Shown: one piece after another, positions 1 through 5,892 of the stretch
Layout of the letters: the number at the start of each line of letters is the position of its first letter
How positions within the stretch are numbered: position 1 is the stretch's first letter
Assembly (NCBI GenBank): GCA_910579835.1
Contig: CAJTWQ010000045.1
Span: 1-15,081 of the forward strand
Direction of reading: 5' to 3'
DNA length: 15,081 bases
Origin: an uncultured Ruminococcus sp.
GTDB taxonomy: Bacteria; Bacillota; Clostridia; Oscillospirales; Ruminococcaceae
Notes under the pieces: model-generated
Seen by the model: only the letters and a program-made list of their open reading frames with translations
Database searches by the model: none
What the model was told of the DNA's origin: nothing
Position numbers and translations under genes: made by a program

Positions 1-288
1 GTACGTCATTCTCGATGATGAACTTAATCGTGTATTATTGACAGAAATACTACCACCAAGATTGCCGATGCCGCTCTTGTAAAATTCAGTATAATTGGAA
101 TCATATGAAACTTCCGTACTTGCATAACATTCTACAATATACGAATTTTCCTTATTAACTTTAAAAACATATTTATATGTATTATACTTGCCGCTTATTC
201 CGGCAGAAGCTGGCAGAACGGCACAGACCGAAACAGCTGAAGCAGCTGCTGTTGCTAAAGAAATTAGAGCTTTTTTCAAATTCTTCAT
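1..288 (-). CDS. Secreted protein of unknown function, N-terminal part (3' end outside window)
   Basis: Starting at the ATG at 288-286 the frame stays open for 96 codons to the left edge, so only the N-terminal part is visible. The first 29 residues form a classic Sec signal peptide: basic start (MKNLKK), a long Ala/Ser/Leu/Val-rich core, and a P-A-S-A signal peptidase I site, with cleavage predicted after Ala29. The mature part seen (GISGKYNTYKYVFKV...) is rich in Tyr, Ser, Asn and Thr, as expected of an exported or cell-surface protein, and contains one Cys. I recognise no family. Start choice is secure: a GAAGGAGAA ribosome binding site (297-304) lies 8 bases before the ATG, and a consensus promoter lies further upstream. 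The gene is divergent from the recombinase. If the cotJC-splitting element extends leftward, this gene would be part of its cargo. Confidence 0.8.
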   Translation of the reverse strand, partial: MKNLKKALISLATAAASAVSVCAVLPASAGISGKYNTYKYVFKVNKENSYIVECYASTEVSYDSNYTEFYKSGIGNLGGSISVNNTRLSSSSRMTY

Positions 289-335
289 AATTATATTCTC
301 CTTCAAAAGAAATTTAGTTTTCCAACTATAAGCAT

Positions 336-364
336 ATTATACACTATATTTTATGAATTGTCAA
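336..364 (-). promoter_or_regulatory. Consensus housekeeping promoter for the secreted-protein gene
   Basis: On the minus strand there is a perfect TTGACA (364-359), a 17-base spacer, and a perfect TATAAT (341-336). The start codon lies about 48 bases downstream of the -10 box, with an AAGGAG-type ribosome binding site between. This is an exact vegetative sigma-A type promoter. It stands back-to-back with the recombinase promoter at 416-444. Confidence 0.82.
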
Positions 365-415
365 TATATTCCAGTTAATTTTCATATATTTTTTATGAAA
401 TAATATTTGCAAGTA

Positions 416-444
416 TTGACAAGTATATGCAGAGGTCGTATAAT
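416..444 (+). promoter_or_regulatory. Consensus housekeeping promoter for the serine recombinase
   Basis: Perfect TTGACA (416-421), 17-base spacer, perfect TATAAT (439-444), reading toward the recombinase start at 612. The transcript would carry a leader of about 160 nt. A vegetative promoter of this quality suggests the recombinase is not made only in the sporulating mother cell. If the element rearranges during sporulation, direction control would then have to come from another factor. Confidence 0.82.
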
Positions 445-611
445 ATAAGAAAACTGCACAATTCCATTAGATGAATGTAACAATAAAGAGAGCTGGAATC
501 AATTTCTATGTTGCTCTGCATGAGATTCCCAAAAATATCTGAATATAAATTAATAAATCTTTGCGGTACTTATGATTCCACTAGGGATTTATACTAAAAG
601 GAGATAAATGT
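445..611 (+). promoter_or_regulatory. Long leader of the recombinase gene, with an inverted repeat
   Basis: About 160 bases lie between the -10 box and the recombinase ATG, with no convincing open frame. The stretch contains an exact 8-base inverted repeat, TGGAATCA (494-501) and TGATTCCA (573-580), separated by about 70 bases. It ends in a strong ribosome binding site, AAGGAG (598-603), 8 bases before the ATG. No terminator-like hairpin with a T-run is visible. The repeat could be a regulator or recombinase binding site, or chance. Confidence 0.4.
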
Positions 612-2045
612 ATGAAAATAGCAGCGGCATATATAAGAGTATCAACCGACGATCAGGCAGAATTTTCACCAGACAGTCAGATCAAAGCAATCCGCAAATA
701 CGCTAAAGAACATGATATGATACTGCCGGAGGATTTTATTTATTCTGATGAAGGTGTAAGCGGTCGAAAAGCTGAAAAGCGACCGGCCTTTCAGCAGATG
801 ATCGGAACAGCAAAACTAAAGCCGAGACCCTTTGATGTCATCCTGCTTTGGAAATTCAGCAGATTTGCCAGAAACCGCGAAGATAGCATAGTGTATAAAT
901 CAATGCTCCGTAAGCAATGTGGCATTGACGTTATTTCGGTTTCAGAACAGCTGAGCGAGGATAAGACATCTATTTTGATAGAGGCGCTTATTGAGGCAAT
1001 GGACGAATATTATTCGCTTAATCTTGCAGAAGAAGTCCGCCGAGGAATGACCGAAAAATTTTCCAGAGGCGGTGTTGTTTCACAGCCTCCTTTTGGCTAT
1101 AAGATGGGAAAAGGCATGTTCATTCCCGATGAAGAAAAAGTTTCTATTCTGCAAATGATTTTTAATGATTTTCTGAAAGGCATGGGGACAAGAGCAATTG
1201 CTTCAAAACTTAATGAAATGGGAATACGAAGCACGAAAGGTAATCCGTTTGAAAACAGGACTGTAGAATATATTCTTTCCAATCCGGTATATATCGGGAA
1301 ACTTAGACGAAGTAAAAATGGCAGAGATAATCGCGATCGTTTTCATCAATCCGAAGAAAACACATTAATTGTTGATGGAAAACACAAGCCGCTTATTGAT
1401 GAAAGTGTATTTGAAAATGTGCAGAAAAAGCTGACCTCAAATAAGAAAATATATTCTAAATATTCGCGACAGGAAAATATTGAATTCATGTTAAAAGGTC
1501 TTGTCAGATGCGACAATTGCGGATCAACTCTTACACTAAGCGCTGCCGGAAAAGGATTGCAATGTCATCAATATGCAAAAGGCGCTTGTCGGACCTCGCA
1601 TTATATTGCTCTTAATAAGATCAATGATATCCTTATAAAAAAACTTAGAACAGATTGCGAAAGTGATTTTTTCAATGTAGTTATTAAATCCAACCAACAG
1701 CAAAACTCCGCTGAACAAAAAAACATCTCATTCTCTATTTCAAGAGAAGAAAAAAAGTTGCAGCGTATCCGGGAAGCTTATGAAGCCGGAATTGATACGA
1801 TTGACGAATATAAAGCTAATAAAGAAAGAATTATGAAATCCATCAATGAGCTAAAATCGAAAGTTGAACTTAAAAGTCGGGAAGAACCGGCAGAACTGCT
1901 TCACGCTAAAGTAATCCAGGGTCTCGAAATACTCGAAAATCCCAATACAAGCGAACATCTAAAAAATACTACTCTTAGAAGTTTCGTTAGCAAAATTATC
2001 TTTATTAAACCTCAAGGAATTATAGAAATTCATTATAAGGTCTAA
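612..2045 (+). CDS. Large serine recombinase (site-specific integrase/excisionase)
   Basis: 477-residue large serine recombinase, the class that integrates and excises phages, skin-type elements and conjugative transposons at short att sites. The N-terminal resolvase domain (about 1-150) carries the catalytic serine, Ser11, in YIRVSTDDQ, and the arginine-rich FSRFARNRED motif near residues 84-93. The Recombinase domain (about 155-270) shows the PPFGYK and NPVYIGKL signatures. A zinc ribbon follows, with Cys300, Cys303, Cys318 and Cys326. A Lys/Glu-rich predicted coiled coil spans about 370-440. Length and domain order are complete, with no frameshift, so the protein is probably active. The ATG at 612 is preceded by AAGGAG at 8 bases. 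The gene points directly into a cotJC segment lacking its 5' end, beginning 30 bases after the stop. That placement is typical of an integrase next to its attachment site. Confidence 0.95.
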   Translation: MKIAAAYIRVSTDDQAEFSPDSQIKAIRKYAKEHDMILPEDFIYSDEGVSGRKAEKRPAFQQMIGTAKLKPRPFDVILLWKFSRFARNREDSIVYKSMLRKQCGIDVISVSEQLSEDKTSILIEALIEAMDEYYSLNLAEEVRRGMTEKFSRGGVVSQPPFGYKMGKGMFIPDEEKVSILQMIFNDFLKGMGTRAIASKLNEMGIRSTKGNPFENRTVEYILSNPVYIGKLRRSKNGRDNRDRFHQSEENTLIVDGKHKPLIDESVFENVQKKLTSNKKIYSKYSRQENIEFMLKGLVRCDNCGSTLTLSAAGKGLQCHQYAKGACRTSHYIALNKINDILIKKLRTDCESDFFNVVIKSNQQQNSAEQKNISFSISREEKKLQRIREAYEAGIDTIDEYKANKERIMKSINELKSKVELKSREEPAELLHAKVIQGLEILENPNTSEHLKNTTLRSFVSKIIFIKPQGIIEIHYKV

Positions 2046-2081
2046 AGTTTTAAACAGTATAATAATTATAAGTTTTTGGCA
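2046..2081 (+). other. Predicted recombination junction (att site) between the recombinase and cotJC
   Basis: This 36-base stretch separates the recombinase stop from the first codons that match CotJC (the L-G-G-P-D-G-E-L segment). Read in the cotJC frame, the preceding codons (S F K Q Y N N Y K F L A) are unlike the usual CotJC N-terminal region, and the recombinase TAA closes the frame upstream. CotJC similarity therefore begins abruptly at about 2079-2084, which places a crossover there or just inside. The exact core cannot be defined without the other end of the element or the excised junction. Confidence 0.45.
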
Positions 2082-2612
2082 CTTGGTGGTCCAGACGGAG
2101 AGTTAGCAGCCTCTCTAAGATATCTTAATCAACGCTATGTTATGCCATATGGCGAAGTTAAAGGAATATTGACAGATATAGGTACCGAAGAACTAGCTCA
2201 TGTAGAGATGATTTCTGCTATAGTCTATCAACTCACCAAAGATCTTACAATTGATGAAATTAAATCAAGTGGTTTTGACACATATTTTGTAGATCATACC
2301 ACAGGCATCTATCCTGTAGCCGCTTCCGGGACACCATTCACTGCAACTTACTTCCAAAGCAAAGGAGATATTATTACCGATCTTCATGAGGATATGGCCG
2401 CAGAACAGAAAGCACGCACCACTTATGACAATATTCTTCGTCTTGCAGATGATCCTGATGTTCGGGATCCAATTAAATTCTTGAGGCAACGCGAGATTGT
2501 CCATTATCAACGATTCGGTGAAGCCTTGCGCATCACTCAAGATAACCTTAACTCCAAAAACTTCTATGCTTGTAATCCTGTATTTGATAAAAATTGCGGA
2601 AGAAGAAGATAA
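2076..2612 (+). CDS. cotJC: CotJC, manganese-catalase-family spore coat protein, lacking its N-terminus
   Basis: The frame encodes most of CotJC, a coat protein of the manganese catalase (ferritin-like di-manganese) family. Numbering from the TTG at 2076 (178 codons), all four ligand-bearing helices are present: Glu9 in PDGELAA; Glu39 and His42 in the EELAH motif; Glu110 in HEDMAAEQKAR; and Glu140 and His143 in REIVHYQRF. B. subtilis CotJC is about 190 residues, with roughly 28 before the matching GGPDG. Here the first 25 or so residues are absent, the TTG has no ribosome binding site, and the frame closes upstream at the recombinase stop. The remainder is free of frameshifts, which argues against simple decay. 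The likely explanation is that a recombinase-bearing element splits the gene, with the 5' part plus cotJA/cotJB to the left of the window. A stranded, non-functional remnant is the alternative. Confidence 0.82.
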   Translation: MALGGPDGELAASLRYLNQRYVMPYGEVKGILTDIGTEELAHVEMISAIVYQLTKDLTIDEIKSSGFDTYFVDHTTGIYPVAASGTPFTATYFQSKGDIITDLHEDMAAEQKARTTYDNILRLADDPDVRDPIKFLRQREIVHYQRFGEALRITQDNLNSKNFYACNPVFDKNCGRRR

Positions 2613-2815
2613 CACAAAAAACAGCGAATATTTTGAATTAATCGCAAAACTTAAATATAGTTTTAAATATTATATAAAGTAATTACGCGACAAATTTAGT
2701 CTCTTCATCACTTTAAATTTAATATTATTAAGCTAATAAATAATCTGTTGACAAAGAGAAATTAGCAGATATTTCAGCAAAATCAAAATATAAATCTTTT
2801 TATAAGTTATCATAA

Positions 2816-2853
2816 GCCGGGAAGCCTGTACTACAGGTTTCCCGGCACTTTTT
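2816..2853 (+). terminator. Rho-independent terminator downstream of cotJC
   Basis: GCCGGGAA (2816-2823), G, CCTGT pairs with ACAGG, T, TTCCCGGC (ending 2846). This gives a 14-base-pair stem including one G-U pair, a 3-base ACT loop, and then ACTTTTT. It lies about 200 bases after the cotJC stop and is the first good terminator on that strand. Bases 2613-2815 between them are AT-rich, and I see no gene there. Confidence 0.8.
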
Positions 2854-2932
2854 AAATCAAAAGAAGCTCATATATATTCTCATTTTCCCTCATGTTTCCG
2901 CGTCAAAAAGAAGTAAATTAAGTAATAAAACA

Positions 2933-3058
2933 CTATGCAATCAGCCGTTCCTTTTCTGCAATTGTGCTATCAAAAGGAGCATGGGCGTAATAGTTAAGCG
3001 TAGTCTCCTTGCCAAATAATACGATCGCCGTTTTGATTTTAAGAAAAAAATTAAAAAA
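2933..3058 (-). pseudogene. Possible remnant of an unidentified gene (short open frame without a start)
   Basis: In an otherwise empty spacer (2854-3075), minus-strand codons from 3058 to the TAG at 2935-2933 remain open for 41 triplets. The second half has a protein-like composition (...GKETTLNYYAHAPFDST...). There is no ATG, GTG or TTG start with a ribosome binding site, and a TGA closes the frame just upstream, so if real it is the C-terminal tail of a lost gene. I do not recognise the family, and chance is quite possible. Confidence 0.2.
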
Positions 3059-3075
3059 TCATTAGGCGCACTTCC

Positions 3076-3104
3076 TTGACTTTTCTGATAGTTTGATGTA
3101 TAAT
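3076..3104 (+). promoter_or_regulatory. Promoter of the VanZ-family gene
   Basis: TTGACT (3076-3081), 17-base spacer, TATAAT (3099-3104), reading toward the gene at 3163. This is one mismatch from the sigma-A consensus. The leader of about 50 bases includes AAGGAG at 3150-3155. Confidence 0.78.
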
Positions 3105-3162
3105 TAAAAAAAAGATTTCGCAGCAGCTTTGCCTAAAGTCTTTCAGAATAAGGAGAAATCAC

Positions 3163-3777
3163 ATGGATTTTATACAGATAGTACAACGTTCACTGAGCGG
3201 ATATATTTTTATTGTCCCGGGATTACTGTTATATTTTATAATTTTGAAGAAAAAAAATCGAAAACAAACGAAAGCGCATATAATTGTTTCTTTTATTTTC
3301 TGCTACTATCTTATTGGTATATTGACCATGACTGGTATTGGAAAGTTACAAGCTGTTGAACCAAGAATAGTGTTTATTCCATTTCTGGATATGATAAGCG
3401 GATCAATTGATACCATACTAAATGTCATTTTGTTTATTCCATTGGGATTTATGCTCCCTTGGCTATGGAATAAATATAGCCGTATCAGCAACGTTGCATT
3501 GACGGGCTTTCTTTTTTCGTTATCAATTGAAAGTGTTCAAATATTCGGCAGAGGAACAACAGATATAAATGATTTAATAACAAATACGGTTGGTACTTGT
3601 TTAGGGTATGGCATTTATAAATTGCTATTAAAGTTAATTTCTCAAAAATTTAGAGTTTTTTTATATGCGGTTGAAACAAATAATTATGCTGAAGGGGTAT
3701 TTTTTTGGATTTATTCATTTATAATCATGGTTACGATTCAACCTTTTATTATTCAAACATTATTCCAGCTTGGATGA
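3163..3777 (+). CDS. VanZ-family integral membrane protein
   Basis: 204-residue hydrophobic protein with the VanZ-like domain signature. This includes the N-V-I-L-F-I-P-L-G-F membrane segment (about 87-96), S-I-E-S-V-Q with a buried acidic residue (Glu123), and G-R-G-T-T-D-I-N-D-L-I-T-N (about 129-141) followed by a Gly-rich helix. Likely membrane segments lie near residues 13-28, 40-58, 84-103, 110-127 and 178-197. The family is named for VanZ of Tn1546, which gives low-level teicoplanin resistance, but most chromosomal members have no known function. Resistance should not be assumed here, since no van genes are visible. The ATG at 3163 has AAGGAG 7 bases upstream. The gene is monocistronic, with its own promoter and a downstream terminator, and converges on asnB. 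Confidence 0.88.
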   Translation: MDFIQIVQRSLSGYIFIVPGLLLYFIILKKKNRKQTKAHIIVSFIFCYYLIGILTMTGIGKLQAVEPRIVFIPFLDMISGSIDTILNVILFIPLGFMLPWLWNKYSRISNVALTGFLFSLSIESVQIFGRGTTDINDLITNTVGTCLGYGIYKLLLKLISQKFRVFLYAVETNNYAEGVFFWIYSFIIMVTIQPFIIQTLFQLG

Positions 3778-3883
3778 TGCAACAACCAATTATGGTTTAT
3801 AAAGATAAAGGAGCGAAATAAACCACTCCTATTTACACATTCAAAGCATTCCTTGTCTGCCGATAAATCTCTATCCGTGGCAG

Positions 3884-3919
3884 CTATTTAGACGATTTTA
3901 GATCGTCTATAATAAATAG
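3884..3919. repeat. Compact inverted repeat (hairpin) in the vanZ-asnB spacer
   Basis: TAGACGAT (3889-3896), loop TTTAG, ATCGTCTA (3902-3909) is a perfect 8-base-pair stem. Outer arms CTATTTA (3884-3890) and TAAATAG (3913-3919) extend it after a 3-base bulge. There is no T-run, so a terminator is unlikely. It could be an operator-like palindrome, a mobile-element end, or an RNA processing structure. Confidence 0.45.
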
Positions 3920-3976
3920 TACAGTAAAGATAAAGAAAATTAACATTCCAATATATGAAATTAACTGCAAAATGAC

Positions 3977-4026
3977 AATGTTCATGGCAACAGAGATGAA
4001 GTAACTCCGCTGTCATGAACATTTTT
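3977..4026 (+). terminator. Long hairpin terminator between the converging VanZ and asnB genes
   Basis: AATGTTCATG (3977-3986) pairs with CATGAACATT (4014-4023). An inner stem, CAACAGAG (3988-3995) with CTCCGCTG (4005-4012), closes a 9-base loop. The downstream sequence reads ATTTTTGTGTTT on the plus strand, giving a T-run for VanZ transcripts. In minus-strand RNA the inner stem pairs better (G-U pairs replace A-C mismatches) but the T-run is weak, so it may also slow asnB transcripts. The rest of the spacer (3778-3976 and 4027-4159) shows no gene. Confidence 0.7.
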
Positions 4027-4159
4027 GTGTTTATAATTTGATTTGAACACAAGTTTTTTCGATTCTAACACCACATTTTTGTCAATCTCAAAACGCAAAA
4101 TAGTTAAAAAGTCAATTTAGATGCGGCACATAATGTTTCAAAAACATCTTCTATTACGA

Positions 4160-5758
4160 TCAGGTTCCACTTGCACCGTAATTGGAAAGAACACGGGCTG
4201 AGGGATCATTTACATCGCAGCCATCCCACTCCTTATTAGGCATCCAGAAATCAACCACCATTTCACTTTGACCGGGATAGAATTTCTCAAATATATCACG
4301 ATAAAGCAGCGATTCTTTTGTAAAAGGCCGCGCGTTATCATATCTTTCAATTCCTGCCTCGTACTCCTCCTGAGTATATTGACTTTCAGCATATTCCTTG
4401 AGGTAGTCAACCATAGAGTGTCCTACAGCATCAGAAAAAGCAGCTTTCTCACGGTAAAGTATACCATGAGGAAGATAATCTCCCTCAAAAGCATGACGAA
4501 GAAGATACTTTCCCTTATTATATTTATTAAGCTTTATTTTCGGATCAATTGCCATAACATACTTTACAAAATCAAGATCGCCAAAAGGAACTCTTGCTTC
4601 CAGAGAATTTACTGATATACAACGATCTGCACGCAACACGTCATACATGTGAAGTTCCTTTACTCGCTTTATTGATTCCTGCTGAAACGCTTCTGCGGAC
4701 GGGGCAAAATCAGTATACTTGTAGCCGAAAAGCTCGTCGGATATTTCTCCTGTCAGCAGTACGCGAATATCCGTCTGCTGATGAATAGCCTTACATAGAA
4801 GATACATTCCCATACTGGCACGTATAGTTGTTATATCATATGTACCAAGAAGCCCTATTACCGTTTCAAGAGAACTGATAATATTATCCTTTGTTATAAT
4901 TACTTCGGTATGATCACTACCGATATAATCAGCTACTTCTTTGGCGTATTTCAGATCAATGGCATCAGTGCTCATTCCTATGGCAAATGTTTTTATGGGT
5001 TTATTACTTCTGCTCTGCGCAATGGAGCAGACCAGTGATGAATCAAGTCCTCCCGAAAGCAGAAAACCCACTTTTGCATCAGCATCAAGACGTTTTTCAA
5101 CGCCGGCAATAAGCTTTTCACGAATTTGACCGCAGACAACTTCCAGATCGTCATGAATCACATTATCAACTTTTGTAATATCGCAGTAGCAGACAAACTT
5201 TCCGTTCTTCCAATAATTACCAGGAGGAAAAGGCATTATTTTTTTACAGCATCCTACCAGATTTTTAGCCTCACTGGCAAAAATAATCTGATTGTCTTTG
5301 TCAATTCCGTAATAAAGAGGACGAATTCCGATAGGATCACGAGCGGCAATAAATTCTCCCGACTGTCCGTCAAAGATGACGCAGGCAAACTCAGCGTCAA
5401 GCATGCTGAACATCTCTGCACCATACTCTCTATACAAAGGAAGAAGTATCTCACAATCGCTCCCACTCTTAAATGAATATCCCTTTTCAATCAGTTCCTG
5501 CCTTATCTTTTTAAAACCATATATTTCTCCATTGCACACTGCATAGCTTCCATTCAAATAAAAAGGCTGCATTCCCTCAGGAGTAAGCCCCATTATTGAC
5601 AGCCTCTGAAACCCCATTATACCGGAAATTTCTGCATCCGAATTTTTTATTTCAACTACTCTCTGATTATCGGGACCTCTTGAAACAGTAGCTTTAAGTC
5701 CCTCGTTCACCTTTGTAATACCGCTTTTTTTTCCGCAGCAGCACATTATTGTACACAT
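4160..5758 (-). CDS. asnB: Asparagine synthase (glutamine-hydrolysing), AsnB type
   Basis: Makes asparagine from aspartate, ATP and glutamine in the cytoplasm. The N-terminal class II glutaminase domain (about 2-190) has nucleophile Cys2, exposed by removal of Met1. It also has Arg51 in QRLSI, the NGEIY motif (76-80) and SGSDCE (98-103), which hold glutamine. The C-terminal synthetase domain carries the ATP PP-loop SGGLDSS (235-241), then GEISDELFG, LHMYDVLRADR and EARVPFGDLDF. At 532 residues it is close to E. coli AsnB (554) and appears complete. The N-terminus (MCTIMCCCGKK) is unusually Cys-rich, with four Cys in eight residues. The start is fixed by the need for Cys2; the ribosome binding site is weak (GAAAGTGTGA). 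It is last in the leftward nitrogen cluster, 134 bases after purF, with no terminator visible between them. Confidence 0.95.
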   Translation of the reverse strand: MCTIMCCCGKKSGITKVNEGLKATVSRGPDNQRVVEIKNSDAEISGIMGFQRLSIMGLTPEGMQPFYLNGSYAVCNGEIYGFKKIRQELIEKGYSFKSGSDCEILLPLYREYGAEMFSMLDAEFACVIFDGQSGEFIAARDPIGIRPLYYGIDKDNQIIFASEAKNLVGCCKKIMPFPPGNYWKNGKFVCYCDITKVDNVIHDDLEVVCGQIREKLIAGVEKRLDADAKVGFLLSGGLDSSLVCSIAQSRSNKPIKTFAIGMSTDAIDLKYAKEVADYIGSDHTEVIITKDNIISSLETVIGLLGTYDITTIRASMGMYLLCKAIHQQTDIRVLLTGEISDELFGYKYTDFAPSAEAFQQESIKRVKELHMYDVLRADRCISVNSLEARVPFGDLDFVKYVMAIDPKIKLNKYNKGKYLLRHAFEGDYLPHGILYREKAAFSDAVGHSMVDYLKEYAESQYTQEEYEAGIERYDNARPFTKESLLYRDIFEKFYPGQSEMVVDFWMPNKEWDGCDVNDPSARVLSNYGASGT

Positions 5759-5796
5759 AATAAATCACACTTTCATTTTAAATCTGTATCTTGAAG

Positions 5797-5854
5797 TTTA
5801 GAACCTGTTCCCACAACTGCTTAATACTTTGATTTAGAACCCGTCCACACATCT
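5797..5854. repeat. Imperfect direct repeat in the purF-asnB spacer
   Basis: Two 22-base copies, TTTAGAACCTGTTCCCACAACT (5797-5818) and TTTAGAACCCGTCCACACATCT (5833-5854), match at 18 of 22 positions and start 36 bases apart. They occupy much of the 134-base gap. They may be protein binding sites, remnants of a small mobile repeat, or RNA elements in the asnB leader. No clear pair of six-base-loop ANTAR hairpins can be drawn from them. Confidence 0.5.
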
Positions 5855-5892
5855 CCTATGCAGACAGATTCTTAGTATTTATTCCAGAACAA

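Noticed and set aside
52..60. The 9-base string CTTGGTGGT (minus strand) also occurs at the cotJC junction near 2081-2089, suggesting a partner att site.
   Set aside because: It encodes Leu-Gly-Gly inside the secreted-protein gene, is only nine bases, has dissimilar flanks, and is in inverted orientation, which would invert rather than excise. Chance is the simpler reading.
2265..2615. 116-codon minus-strand frame opposite cotJC.
   Set aside because: It is a shadow of the cotJC frame with no promoter, ribosome binding site or recognisable domain.
2497..2682. 61-codon plus-strand frame running past the end of cotJC.
   Set aside because: It overlaps the well-supported cotJC C-terminus in another frame, has no ribosome binding site, and its tail is only AT-rich Lys/Tyr sequence.
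2748..2753. TTGACA in the spacer after cotJC as a promoter.
   Set aside because: No -10-like hexamer occurs 16-18 bases downstream, and a terminator rather than a gene follows.
3163..3777. Calling the VanZ-family gene a glycopeptide resistance determinant.
   Set aside because: There are no vanA/H/X/R/S-type neighbours, and most chromosomal VanZ-like proteins have no demonstrated resistance role.
5759..5892. A tandem ANTAR target (two hairpins with six-base loops) in the asnB leader.
   Set aside because: The best hairpin, TGCAT...ATGTG with loop AGGAG, has a five-base loop and G-U pairs, and no second hairpin or overlapping terminator can be drawn. The target is more likely upstream of gltB, outside the window.
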